Shown here in pieces: positions 1 through 7,229 of a DNA stretch of 18,849 nucleotides. Origin of the DNA: an uncultured Chitinophagaceae bacterium (GTDB taxonomy: Bacteria > Bacteroidota > Bacteroidia > Chitinophagales > Chitinophagaceae); contig CALESY010000123.1 in the NCBI GenBank assembly GCA_937919945.1, forward strand, positions 1 to 18,849. The letters run 5' to 3'. A program made the translations under genes and the position numbers. The notes below the pieces were generated by a model. The model was not told where the DNA came from. It saw only the letters and a program-made list of their open reading frames with translations, and made no database searches. The first letter of the stretch is position 1. Every line of letters starts with the position of its first letter.

Positions 1-844
1 CTTCATAATATGGTTTTGTATTTGTGCCAATGTATGCAAAACTGTCTTTGCTTTGGTAGAGCGTAGAATTAATAGTATACGATGCATGGCTTAAGATAAG
101 CCTGTCGCTACCATCGTAGCTGTATATGGCTTCGTATGTTTGCACCCAGTTGTTGTTTTGGAACTGATATGATTTGAATGATGTAATGTTCCCAGCTGTA
201 TTGTAAGTATAATTCCTTTTGAATTCAGATTTGTTTTTTATCAGGTCGAAAGTGCTGTCAGCTATGCGTTTGTTTTGTGCATTATAGGTCATGTATACTA
301 TTGTCTTAGGAATGAAAGTGTTGTTTACTAATGAGTCGGAAGTAGTAACCTGTGCGATGGTGCCTTTGCTGTTATAAACAATGCTATGTTGCAAGTTATA
401 AGATGTGGCACTGTATATATGATTGATAACTCTATTGTTGCCATCATAAATAAAAAAATCGTCGTGTGTTTTATTCAGGCTTCCGTTATAATACCTCCAG
501 CTTGCGTTGGTATCGCTCATGATATTTTTGGTAGTGTTATTGATACCTACAGCATAAAAATTATCGAAATAACTTGAAAGGTTGGTGTGTGTTGAGCCAC
601 GCCCGTTTGAGTACTGATAATAATTACTGTCTTGTATCTGCCCGTTGGCGGTATATGAGCTTCCAATCAGCCTTTTTTGCTGTGCTGTAGTTTTGGAGGA
701 AGTGCTTGATTGTTTTTGAAAAATACTTTGCAGTATTTCTTTGTGTGTCGCATTTTCATTTTTTCTGTTTTTGTTAGCTAATGGTGCCGCAGTGGCAGAG
801 TGAAAAACAATAATAAATAGTAAAGCTTGTGTAAGTGGTTTCAT
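1..844 (-). CDS. Secreted YD-like repeat protein, C-terminus cut by window edge
   Basis: An open frame starts at the ATG at 844-842 and stays open for 281 codons to the left edge, so the gene is truncated at its 3' end. Residues 1-20 form a signal peptide: Lys2, a hydrophobic stretch ALLFIIVF, then an Ala-rich cleavage region near SATAA. The mature part is rich in Asn, Ser, Thr and Tyr and contains spaced elements such as IYDGNNRVIN, VYNSKGTIAQV, TYNAQNKRIADS, TYNTAGNITSF and SYDGSDRLILS. These resemble degenerate RHS/YD repeats, (Y)(D/N)xxGxhxxh. It is therefore an exported, probably surface or periplasmic protein of unknown role. Bacteroidota proteins of this kind often end in a type IX secretion sorting domain, but that region lies outside the window. 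No clear promoter was seen upstream. The reading frame is very likely; the function is unknown. Confidence 0.8.
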   Translation of the reverse strand, partial: MKPLTQALLFIIVFHSATAAPLANKNRKNENATHKEILQSIFQKQSSTSSKTTAQQKRLIGSSYTANGQIQDSNYYQYSNGRGSTHTNLSSYFDNFYAVGINNTTKNIMSDTNASWRYYNGSLNKTHDDFFIYDGNNRVINHIYSATSYNLQHSIVYNSKGTIAQVTTSDSLVNNTFIPKTIVYMTYNAQNKRIADSTFDLIKNKSEFKRNYTYNTAGNITSFKSYQFQNNNWVQTYEAIYSYDGSDRLILSHASYTINSTLYQSKDSFAYIGTNTKPYYE

Positions 845-987
845 GCTTTTTTGAATTTTTATCAAATTGACATCAAAACCATTTAACAGAATGGGGGGCT
901 TTCGATTTGTTAAGAATATAATGACAATAGTATTGCATTTGTACGCTTAAATGTCATATTAATATCAGTATATTGTCATGCAAAAAT

Positions 988-1012
988 AAAAGCCATTCAA
1001 TGAGTGGCTTTT
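988..1012 (-). terminator. Intrinsic terminator after sucB, possibly bidirectional
   Basis: The arms AAAAGCCATTC and GAGTGGCTTTT pair over 11 bp, with one G-U, around an AAT loop. On the minus strand the hairpin lies 22 nt past the sucB stop and is followed by TTTTATTTTTG, a good U-tract. The plus strand also ends in TTTT, but no plus-strand gene reads into it. Confidence 0.8.
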
Positions 1013-1034
1013 GCATAATAATATCAAGTTGTTT

Positions 1035-2258
1035 TTAAACTCCTAATAATGCCTTAACAGGGCTTTGACCTATCAACAGTAGTTCGGGGTTTTCAAGCAG
1101 TTCTTTTACACGTACTAAGAAACTCACAGATTCACGACCATCAATAATACGGTGGTCGTAGCTGAGGGCAACATACATCATGGGGCGTGCTTCTATCTTG
1201 CCATTCACCACCATCGGGCGTTCCTGTATTTTGTGCATACCTAGTATAGCAGATTGCGGTATGTTGATGATGGGTGTTGACATCAACGAACCGAATACAC
1301 CACCATTAGTGATAGTAAACGTACCGCCTGTCATTTCTTCCATGCTCAGTTTGTTGTCGCGCGCTTTGCCAGCCAGTTCCATTACTTTAGCTTCTATCTC
1401 TGCCATGCTGAGGCTTTCTGCATTGCGGATAACAGGTACAACCAAACCTTTGGGTGCAGATACGGCTATAGATATATCGGCATAGTCGTGGTACACGATT
1501 TCTTCACCATCTATATATGCATTTACTGCAGGCCATTCAGCCAGCGCATAGGTACAGGCTTTTGTAAAGAAGGACATAAAGCCTAGGTTTACACCATGAG
1601 CCTCTTTAAACTTGTCTTTATAAGCAGTACGTATTTCCATAATGCGCGTCATATCCACCTCATTGAAGGTGGTAAGCATCGCGGTGGTATTCTTAGCTTC
1701 TACCAAGCGGCGAGAAACCGTTTTGCGCAGGTTGCTCATTTTCTCGCGGCGCTCATTACGGCTGAAGGCATCTGCTCCGCCTTTCTTGCCGGGGTTTGCA
1801 AGCGCTTCTAATACATCACTTTTCAGGATGCGTCCTTGCGGGCCGCTGCCTTTTACATCGGTAGCTTTTACATGCTTATCTGCCATGATGGCCTGTGCAA
1901 CGGGCGTGGCATTTACGTTGGCTGTAGTTACAGCTTTGGGTGCTTCCGCTTTTTTATCTTCTGCTTTAGGTGCAGGTTTTGCTTCCGCCTTAGCAGCAGT
2001 TGCAGTCGCGCCTGCAGGTCTTGCAGCCGTTTCATCTATTTTACAAGCCAGTTCGCCTATTGTAAGTGTAGCACCTTCTGCCGCTACAATGTGCAGAAGG
2101 CCTGCCTGTTCAGCATTCAGCTCAAAAGTGGCTTTTTCAGACTCTAGCTCGCATAACAATTCATCACGTTCTACCCAATCTCCTTCTTTTTTCAGCCATT
2201 TTACAAGGGTTACCTCGCTAATAGATTCCCCTACGGTAGGCACTTTTATTTCAATCAT
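1035..2258 (-). CDS. sucB: 2-oxoglutarate dehydrogenase E2 (dihydrolipoyllysine succinyltransferase)
   Basis: This is the E2 core of the 2-oxoglutarate dehydrogenase complex. It transfers succinyl from the E1-bound intermediate to CoA in the TCA cycle, in the cytoplasm. The 407 residues are normal for the family. An N-terminal lipoyl domain (about 1-76) carries the lipoyl lysine K42 in ESEKATFEL. An Ala/Pro/Lys-rich swinging linker follows (77-116), then an E3-binding domain (about 117-153, TPVAQAIMADKHV and GPQGRILKSDVL), and the catalytic domain (about 175-407) with the active-site motif DHRIIDGRE (H369, D373). The lipoyl opening VPTVGESISE and the single lipoyl domain favour the succinyl over the acetyl E2 type. 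No sucA or lpd gene is adjacent: the upstream neighbour is divergent mgtC and a terminator follows the stop. It is therefore probably transcribed alone. The leader shares an inverted repeat with mgtC. Confidence 0.93.
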   Translation of the reverse strand: MIEIKVPTVGESISEVTLVKWLKKEGDWVERDELLCELESEKATFELNAEQAGLLHIVAAEGATLTIGELACKIDETAARPAGATATAAKAEAKPAPKAEDKKAEAPKAVTTANVNATPVAQAIMADKHVKATDVKGSGPQGRILKSDVLEALANPGKKGGADAFSRNERREKMSNLRKTVSRRLVEAKNTTAMLTTFNEVDMTRIMEIRTAYKDKFKEAHGVNLGFMSFFTKACTYALAEWPAVNAYIDGEEIVYHDYADISIAVSAPKGLVVPVIRNAESLSMAEIEAKVMELAGKARDNKLSMEEMTGGTFTITNGGVFGSLMSTPIINIPQSAILGMHKIQERPMVVNGKIEARPMMYVALSYDHRIIDGRESVSFLVRVKELLENPELLLIGQSPVKALLGV

Positions 2259-2314
2259 GGAAAAAATCTCGTTGTACGGGGAGCTAAATTAGGAAAAAAT
2301 GGGGCAATACGGTA

Positions 2315-2340
2315 ATTATCGCTACAGGCTTAGCGATAAT
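2315..2340. promoter_or_regulatory. Perfect 10-bp inverted repeat between sucB and mgtC
   Basis: ATTATCGCTA and TAGCGATAAT form a perfect inverted repeat around a 6-nt spacer. It sits 56 bp from the sucB start and 50 bp from the mgtC start. No T-tract follows on either strand, so it is not an intrinsic terminator. It has the layout of an operator for a dimeric regulator, or of a 5'-leader hairpin. A weak promoter-like TTG (2347-2349) and TATATTTA (2365-2372) lie just downstream towards mgtC. The repeat is directly visible; its role is inferred. Confidence 0.55.
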
Positions 2341-2390
2341 GAACAGTTGGGGTTATATTATCGTTATATTTATAGTATAAAACAGGTATT

Positions 2391-3032
2391 ATGGAATGGT
2401 ACACGCATGAAGTAGAAAAGATATTATTGGCAGCATTACTGGGCATGATAATAGGTTTGGAGCGTGAATGGAGTGGCAAGGCAGCGGGATTCCGTACGCT
2501 GATTGTTGTGAGTGTTGGCTCGGCATTATTTACCATCGTATCGAAACATATGGCAGAGCCTGGCATGGCGAGCGGTGACAGAATAGCATCGAACATAGTA
2601 ACAGGCATTGGTTTTTTGGGTGCCGGGCTTATATTCAGAAGCGATAAGGGGGTGCGTGGTCTTACAACGGCAGCAACCGTATGGTCGGCAGCGGCTATTG
2701 GTATGGCTGTTGGCGACGGAGAGTATTACATAGCCATATCTGCCACTGTACTGATATGGTTGGTATTGGTTGTGTTTTACAGGCTGCAGTTGATATTTGA
2801 CGCGATGATGGTAACCAGAGAATACCACATCACCTACGATGGTAATGCGGATAAGGCACTTGATTATCAGGATTTTTTTGACGTAAAACCCCATCGTGTG
2901 CTAGATAATAAACACATCAAAACCAAAGACGGCTTTCGCTATATATGGACCATCCGCGCGCCAAAGAAAAAACATGATGCCGCTCTACAACTGTTGCTGC
3001 ACAACGCAAGGGTTATAGAGTTGGATTATTAG
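2391..3032 (+). CDS. MgtC/SapB family inner-membrane protein
   Basis: A 213-residue membrane protein of the MgtC/SapB family. The hydrophobic N-terminal part (about 8-132) holds four to five transmembrane helices and family motifs: GLEREWSGKAAGFRT (22-36), GIGFLGAGLIF (72-82) and RGLTTAATVW (89-98). The C-terminal part (about 135-213) is polar and cytoplasmic. In pathogens MgtC supports growth at low Mg2+ and inside macrophages and lowers F1Fo ATP synthase activity; in environmental bacteria the role is not settled. The ATG at 2391 places the first helix directly after a short polar start and is the natural choice. The gene is divergent from sucB and converges on crcB with a 3-bp gap, so no terminator fits between the two. 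Family assignment is firm; physiological role is not. Confidence 0.88.
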   Translation: MEWYTHEVEKILLAALLGMIIGLEREWSGKAAGFRTLIVVSVGSALFTIVSKHMAEPGMASGDRIASNIVTGIGFLGAGLIFRSDKGVRGLTTAATVWSAAAIGMAVGDGEYYIAISATVLIWLVLVVFYRLQLIFDAMMVTREYHITYDGNADKALDYQDFFDVKPHRVLDNKHIKTKDGFRYIWTIRAPKKKHDAALQLLLHNARVIELDY

Positions 3033-3035
3033 TAT

Positions 3036-3407
3036 CTAAGAGCTAAGAGTAATACCAACACGACATAAAAGAATACCCACGACAACTGAAGCAACTATAT
3101 AGAGTAGTGCGGTAATGTTTAGTTGGCCTTTCAACATGTTGACGTTTTCTAATGCGAAAGCAGAAAAGGTGGTAAAGCCGCCACAGAAGCCTGCAGCCAA
3201 TACCAACCAAACATCTGATTGTTGACTACTGTTTTTCTGCACATAACCAAACAGCAAACCAATAAGAAAACACCCCACTATATTGATGATAAAAGTAGCG
3301 AGCGGGAAAGGTTTTGTGTAGCGGGTACTGATAATATGCGAAATGCCATATCTTGCTATACTGCCAATAGCACCACCAAGACCAACTAATAATAAACTTC
3401 GTAGCAT
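3036..3407 (-). CDS. crcB: Fluoride channel CrcB/Fluc
   Basis: A 123-residue four-helix protein of the CrcB/Fluc family, which works as a dual-topology dimer exporting fluoride across the inner membrane. Family marks are GGAIGSIARY (11-20), FIINIVGCFLIG (39-50, with the channel Asn at about N42) and GFCGGFTTFSAF (73-84), which holds the central Na+-site region and the Phe-box residues F81 and F84. A single copy is present, so a homodimer is expected. It lies downstream of the TolB-like gene on the same strand but is separated from it by an intrinsic terminator whose T-tract ends only a few bases before the crcB ATG. I saw no match to the conserved crcB (fluoride) riboswitch in the 71-bp leader. 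Confidence 0.92.
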   Translation of the reverse strand: MLRSLLLVGLGGAIGSIARYGISHIISTRYTKPFPLATFIINIVGCFLIGLLFGYVQKNSSQQSDVWLVLAAGFCGGFTTFSAFALENVNMLKGQLNITALLYIVASVVVGILLCRVGITLSS

Positions 3408-3410
3408 TTA

Positions 3411-3452
3411 TCAAAAATAAAAAAGCAAAAAGTAATACACTTACTCTTTGCT
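3411..3452 (-). terminator. Intrinsic terminator directly ahead of crcB
   Basis: On the minus strand AGCAAAGAGTAA pairs with TTACTTTTTGCT (12 bp, one G-U) around GTGTA, and TTTTTATTTTTG follows. It begins 27 nt after the TolB-like stop codon. The T-tract ends about 4 nt before the crcB ATG. It is a clear terminator by structure; whether it is conditional is unknown. Confidence 0.85.
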
Positions 3453-3478
3453 CAATTAGTTTTTAAAGATTGTAAGCT

Positions 3479-4582
3479 TTACTCTACCCAGTCGCAAATA
3501 AAGAGATTTGTTTCGTTGGTACCACCGTTATTTCTGTTTGAGGAGAAGATGAGTTTTTTGCCATCGGGCGAAAACATGGGGAATGCATCGAATCCACCGT
3601 CGTGCGATATTTTTTCTAATCCACTACCATCGAAATTGATGAGATACATATTGAACGGAAAGCCTCGCGGGTATTCGTGGTTAGATGCGAAGATGATACG
3701 CTTACCATCTGCAGTAAAGTTGGGTGCCCAGTTGGCTTTGCCTAGTTTAGTTACCTGCTGTATGTTGCTACCATCGGCATCTGCAATAAATACTTCCATA
3801 TTAGTAGGGGCAACCAGTCCTTGTGTCAGCAGGGCTTTATATTCTACCACGTCAGCATCGGTTTTGGGGCGAGATGCACGCCAAACTATCTTCTTGCCAT
3901 CGGGCGAAAACCATGCACCACCATCATAGCCCAATTCGTTGGTTATTTGTTTTACATTTTTGCCATCAATATCCATAACGTACAGGTCGAGGTCGCCGTT
4001 ACGGGTAGAGGTGAAGATGATTTTATCACCTTTGGGCGATACCACAGCTTCGGCATCATAGCCAGGCTCTGTAGTCAGTTGTTTAATGATATTGCCTTTC
4101 AGGTCTGCAACAAAAATATCGTAGCTGTCGTAGATAGGCCATACATATTTTTTCAGCACTTTACGGTCGGGCACAGGCGGGCAGGTATCTGCCCCCAGAT
4201 GTGTAGAAGCATATACTACGCTTTTGCGGTCGGGCATGATGTAGGCACAAGTAGTGCGCCCCTTGCCCGTACTCACTAAAGAATATTCAAACTTGTCATT
4301 AGCAGATTTTGGTAGTTTGGCATAAAATATCTGGTCGCAATTAAGCCCCTCTTTGGGGTTGGTACGCTGAAAAATGATGGCTTTACCATCGGGACCGAAG
4401 TAGGCCTCCGCATTATCTCCACCAAACGTTAACTGGCGTACATTCTTAAAGTGTTTTTCATCATCGTACAGCAATTTGCCTTCGTAGTTGGCAGGTGGGG
4501 TGTGTGTGCTATGTTGTGCAATAGTTGTGTTTATAAATGATATAATCAGTGTAATAACAGCTAGTAAACGGGAAATCATCAT
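3479..4582 (-). CDS. Secreted TolB-like PD40 beta-propeller protein
   Basis: A 367-residue exported protein. Residues 1-22 form a signal peptide (MMISR, hydrophobic core, TIA before Gln23). The rest contains about six PD40/WD40-like blades with the repeating pattern F-S-P-D-G-K-K-h-h-F-x-S: FGPDGKAIIF, IMPDRKSVVY, VSPKGDKIIF, FSPDGKKIVW, FTADGKRIIF and FSPDGKKLIF. The number fits a six-bladed propeller like TolB. Two blades are so alike that an 18-bp DNA repeat remains (3558-3575 and 3894-3911). There is no TolB N-terminal domain and no pal or tolA neighbour, so it is not TolB itself; a periplasmic binding or scaffold role is inferred. Four to five Cys in the mature part could form disulfides. 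A good -7 element lies upstream and a terminator downstream, so it looks monocistronic. Confidence 0.82.
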   Translation of the reverse strand: MMISRLLAVITLIISFINTTIAQHSTHTPPANYEGKLLYDDEKHFKNVRQLTFGGDNAEAYFGPDGKAIIFQRTNPKEGLNCDQIFYAKLPKSANDKFEYSLVSTGKGRTTCAYIMPDRKSVVYASTHLGADTCPPVPDRKVLKKYVWPIYDSYDIFVADLKGNIIKQLTTEPGYDAEAVVSPKGDKIIFTSTRNGDLDLYVMDIDGKNVKQITNELGYDGGAWFSPDGKKIVWRASRPKTDADVVEYKALLTQGLVAPTNMEVFIADADGSNIQQVTKLGKANWAPNFTADGKRIIFASNHEYPRGFPFNMYLINFDGSGLEKISHDGGFDAFPMFSPDGKKLIFSSNRNNGGTNETNLFICDWVE

Positions 4583-4604
4583 TAGAAGTATTGAATTTTG
4601 CGCG

Positions 4605-4612
4605 CAAAGGTA
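4605..4612 (-). promoter_or_regulatory. Bacteroidota -7 promoter element for the TolB-like gene
   Basis: TACCTTTG on the minus strand matches the TAnnTTTG -7 consensus used by the Bacteroidota primary sigma factor, 22 bp before the start codon. A TTTG lies 23 bp upstream, slightly farther than the usual 19-21 bp, so the -33 match is imperfect. Confidence 0.6.
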
Positions 4613-4684
4613 CTGGCACTAAAGCTATATACTCACAAAAATGGCATTTGGATTGTCATAGTAGTGTAATGTATGTGGCTATGA

Positions 4685-4715
4685 GAATAGAAAAAGGCAG
4701 GTAAGTACCTGCCTT
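4685..4715 (-). terminator. Intrinsic terminator after the 68-residue protein gene
   Basis: AAGGCAGG (4694-4701) and CCTGCCTT (4708-4715) pair perfectly; the central TAAGTA could add pairs. On the minus strand the stem is followed by TTTCTATTCTC. It lies 26 nt past the stop of the small gene at 4742. Confidence 0.75.
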
Positions 4716-4741
4716 CTCTCATTCCTTTAATGTGTAAAAAA

Positions 4742-4948
4742 CTAAAAACCTTGCTTGGCCACACCGTCTTTGATGGCTTGCAGGGCTTTGGCTTCACTTA
4801 GAATGGCCGCCATTTTGTTGCCTTTGCCATCATTACCGCTTGCCATGTAGCCACCGCGCGATGTTTTGGTTATAACGGCATCCTGCATCGGTACATTTTT
4901 TTCTTTAGTCTTGAGGCAGTATGCTTTTATCATTTTTGAGGTATCCAT
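4742..4948 (-). CDS. Small 68-residue protein, zinc-ribbon-like but lacking most cysteines
   Basis: A small basic protein of 68 residues beginning MDTSKMIKAYC. An upstream in-frame TTG at 4993 would add 15 residues, but the ATG at 4948 directly precedes the conserved-looking core and is preferred. The core KAYCLKTKEKNVPM, then VITKTSRGGYMASGNDGKGNKM, recalls the short YC-x-x-C ... G-x-C-x-x-C-G-T-K proteins known to me as DUF5679. Only the first Cys is kept here, with Thr in the place of the second and no CxxC later. A helix, SEAKALQAIKDGVAKQG, closes the protein. It has no signal peptide or membrane segment, so it is probably cytoplasmic. It appears monocistronic, with its own terminator. 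The family link is from memory of the motif and is uncertain; coding status is good. Confidence 0.68.
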   Translation of the reverse strand: MDTSKMIKAYCLKTKEKNVPMQDAVITKTSRGGYMASGNDGKGNKMAAILSEAKALQAIKDGVAKQGF

Positions 4949-5074
4949 AATTCCAGATGTTTTTTTAATGGTTAGTAATACCTGAAAGTACAACTAAAAT
5001 ACAGGCTGTACCATAGTTGCGCCTGTTGTAAGGGTTTTGGTGGATATATTATGTTTTTTTGTGGATAAGTAGCG

Positions 5075-5908
5075 TTATCCAACTGTTACTGCCTCTCCCA
5101 TCTTCACCCTGCCATTATCATTTATCAAACTGCAGGCTTCTATTTTAGGGTCGTGTTCAAAGAACAGCAGCCAGTTATTGTCGGCAGCTTCTTTTAGCAG
5201 TACGCGTTTTTCGTTCAGAGTATCCAAAGGGCGCATATCGTATGCCATTACCCAAGGCATAGATATATGCGCGGCGCTTGGCACCAGATCGGCACAAAAC
5301 AGGATTGTTTGCCCGTTGTAGTTTATCTGGGGCAGCATCATATTGTCTGTATGGCCTTGCACATAGCGTATGCGTATGCCGGGTAACCATTCTTCACCAT
5401 CGGGTGTTTCTACCCATTGCAGCCTGCCACTTTCCTGTATGGGCAGTATATTCTCTTTCAGGAAAGAGGCTTTTTCGCGTTCGTTGGGGGCAGTGGCGCT
5501 AGCCCAATGCGCTTTATTGCTCCAGTAAGTAGCGTTTGGAAATGCAGGTATGAGTTTGTCACCGTCACGTACTATGCTGCCACCACAGTGGTCGAAGTGC
5601 AGATGCGTTAGGAACACGTCTGTAATATCTGCATGGGTAAAGCCATATTTTGCCAGTGAGCTTGCTACTGTGTCTTCGCCATGCGGGTAGTAGTGGCCGA
5701 AGAATTTAGCATCCTGCTTATCGCCCATGCCGTTGTCTATCAGTATTTTTCTGTCACCTGTGTCTATCAGCAGGCAGCGCATAGCCCAGCTACACATATT
5801 GTTATCGTCTGCAGGATTTACCTTTTGCCACATACTCTTGGGTACGACACCGTGCATCGCTCCGCCATCCAGTTTGAAATAACCTGCTATGATTGTGTAT
5901 AGTTTCAT
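5075..5908 (-). CDS. MBL-fold metallo-hydrolase
   Basis: A 277-residue metallo-beta-lactamase-fold hydrolase. The metal ligands are visible: H102, H104, D106 and H107 in THLHFDHCGG, H186 in VQGHTDN, D207 in FCADLVP and H252 in FEHDPK. This set of a HxHxDH motif, a bridging Asp and a third His is the dinuclear-zinc arrangement of the lactonase-like branch (AiiA and relatives), but substrate cannot be read from it. There is no signal peptide, so a cytoplasmic location is expected. Its ATG shares one base with the stop of the MFS gene upstream (TAATG), showing an operon with translational coupling. The pair may therefore handle one compound, transported then hydrolysed, but that is inference. 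Confidence 0.85.
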   Translation of the reverse strand: MKLYTIIAGYFKLDGGAMHGVVPKSMWQKVNPADDNNMCSWAMRCLLIDTGDRKILIDNGMGDKQDAKFFGHYYPHGEDTVASSLAKYGFTHADITDVFLTHLHFDHCGGSIVRDGDKLIPAFPNATYWSNKAHWASATAPNEREKASFLKENILPIQESGRLQWVETPDGEEWLPGIRIRYVQGHTDNMMLPQINYNGQTILFCADLVPSAAHISMPWVMAYDMRPLDTLNEKRVLLKEAADNNWLLFFEHDPKIEACSLINDNGRVKMGEAVTVG

Positions 5909-7209
5909 TAAATAACAGTTGATTGTAATTGTTCTTTTTTAGCACGATAAAGTGTTACCGCCAGCATAATACCGCCAAGGACAAAAAATGTAAGCACCGC
6001 CAATACAGAGTTGCGCATACTACCTGTCAGTTCTTCTATAAAGCCGAACGAGAACATGCCTATGACGATAGCCAGCTTTTCTGTAACGTCATAAAAGCTG
6101 AAAAATGATGCTGTATCTTTTGTTTCGGGCATCAGTTTGCTGTAGGTAGAGCGGCTGAGCGATTGAATGCCACCCATTACCATGCCAACGACAACCGCTA
6201 TGCCATAAAAGTGCATTTCTGTTTGCATATAGTAGCCAAAAATGCAGACACCAATCCATATACAAACTACGCCTATCAACACTTTAATGTTGCCGAATAT
6301 GCCTGAGAGCCTTGAAATAATCCATGCCCCCAAGATGGCTACTAACTGAATGATAACAACTGTAACGATGAGCTTAACAGCCGGTAATTGCAATACTTTA
6401 TCGCCAAAATCTACAGCAACAATCATGATTGTTTGTACACCTACGCTGTATAGAAAAAATGCACCGAGATAATTGCGTAGTACATTCAGTTTTTTAACCT
6501 GTTGCCATACTTTTTTTAACTCATGAAACCCATTCATGAAAATATTGTACTCTGGGTGTTGCTCCATCGCTTTGCCTTTGGGCAAACCTTTGAATGATAG
6601 TTGGGCAAACCCTATCCACCATAAACCGACTAATAAAAATGTAATTAATACAGGTGTAGCACTGTCTTTATCCGGCCAGAAGGTTACTAATGCAAACCCA
6701 ATCAGTTGCATTAGTACGCTGCCGATATAACCATAAGAAAAGCCTTTGGCGCTTAGTTTGTCTCTTTCTTCTTCCGTAGCTATTTCGGGTAGGTATGAGT
6801 TGTAAAAAACGAGGCTTGACCAAAACCCAATGGCTGCCAACATAAAGCATAGCAGTCCGTAACCGATATTGTCTTTGTTGAAAAAGAACATACCACAACA
6901 GGCAATGCTACCCATAGCACAGAAGAATTGCATAAATTTCTTCTTATTGCCTCTATAGTCTGCTATGGATGACAAGATCGGAGAGATGAATGCAATAATT
7001 AAAAAAGCAAAACCTAAGACATAATCTTTCAATGCTGTGTTGACAAACTTGTAGCCAAACAGTTCAACACCATCAGGATAATTCTTGACACCACTGACTG
7101 CATTGTAGTAAACAGGAAAGAAAGTTGTAGTTATAACAAGGTTATAAACACTGTTTGCCCAGTCGTACATGGCCCAAGCACGGTGTACACGTTTCTTATT
7201 TTGCTCCAT
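5908..7209 (-). CDS. MFS transporter, UMF1 (Atg22-like) family
   Basis: A 433-residue polytopic protein with about 12 hydrophobic segments. The N-terminus HRAWAMYDWANSVYNLVITTTFFPVYY is diagnostic of the UMF1 group of the major facilitator superfamily (Atg22-related), with YDWANS at 15-20. A second-half signature MGGIQSLSRSTYSKLMPE matches the loop between later helices in this group. UMF1 proteins are thought to be exporters or effluxers of small molecules in the inner membrane, but bacterial substrates are largely unknown. It is the first gene of a two-gene unit with the MBL hydrolase, overlapping it by one base. It starts 55 bp after the ppa stop on the same strand, so read-through from ppa is possible. 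Confidence 0.87.
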   Translation of the reverse strand: MEQNKKRVHRAWAMYDWANSVYNLVITTTFFPVYYNAVSGVKNYPDGVELFGYKFVNTALKDYVLGFAFLIIAFISPILSSIADYRGNKKKFMQFFCAMGSIACCGMFFFNKDNIGYGLLCFMLAAIGFWSSLVFYNSYLPEIATEEERDKLSAKGFSYGYIGSVLMQLIGFALVTFWPDKDSATPVLITFLLVGLWWIGFAQLSFKGLPKGKAMEQHPEYNIFMNGFHELKKVWQQVKKLNVLRNYLGAFFLYSVGVQTIMIVAVDFGDKVLQLPAVKLIVTVVIIQLVAILGAWIISRLSGIFGNIKVLIGVVCIWIGVCIFGYYMQTEMHFYGIAVVVGMVMGGIQSLSRSTYSKLMPETKDTASFFSFYDVTEKLAIVIGMFSFGFIEELTGSMRNSVLAVLTFFVLGGIMLAVTLYRAKKEQLQSTVI

Positions 7210-7229
7210 GCTGTTAAGATAGTGAATAA

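Noticed and set aside
1180..2292. Long plus-strand open frames opposite sucB (up to 216 codons)
   Set aside because: They are antisense to a well-conserved gene and lack any family similarity; they arise from the codon bias of the Ala/Lys-rich linker.
3408..3478. Fluoride riboswitch ahead of crcB
   Set aside because: The short leader is almost entirely a terminator hairpin and T-tract and shows no recognisable crcB-motif core.
4949..4993. A 15-residue N-terminal extension of the 68-residue protein from a TTG start
   Set aside because: The ATG at 4948 is a stronger start and the extension MYFQVLLTIKKTSGI is not needed by the core domain.
5062..5081. TGGATAA/TTATCCA inverted repeat overlapping the MBL stop codon
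   Set aside because: It was considered as a terminator for the MBL gene, but on the minus strand it is followed by a run of A, not T. A second weak stem (5001-5026) is also unconvincing, so the terminator of this operon remains unidentified.
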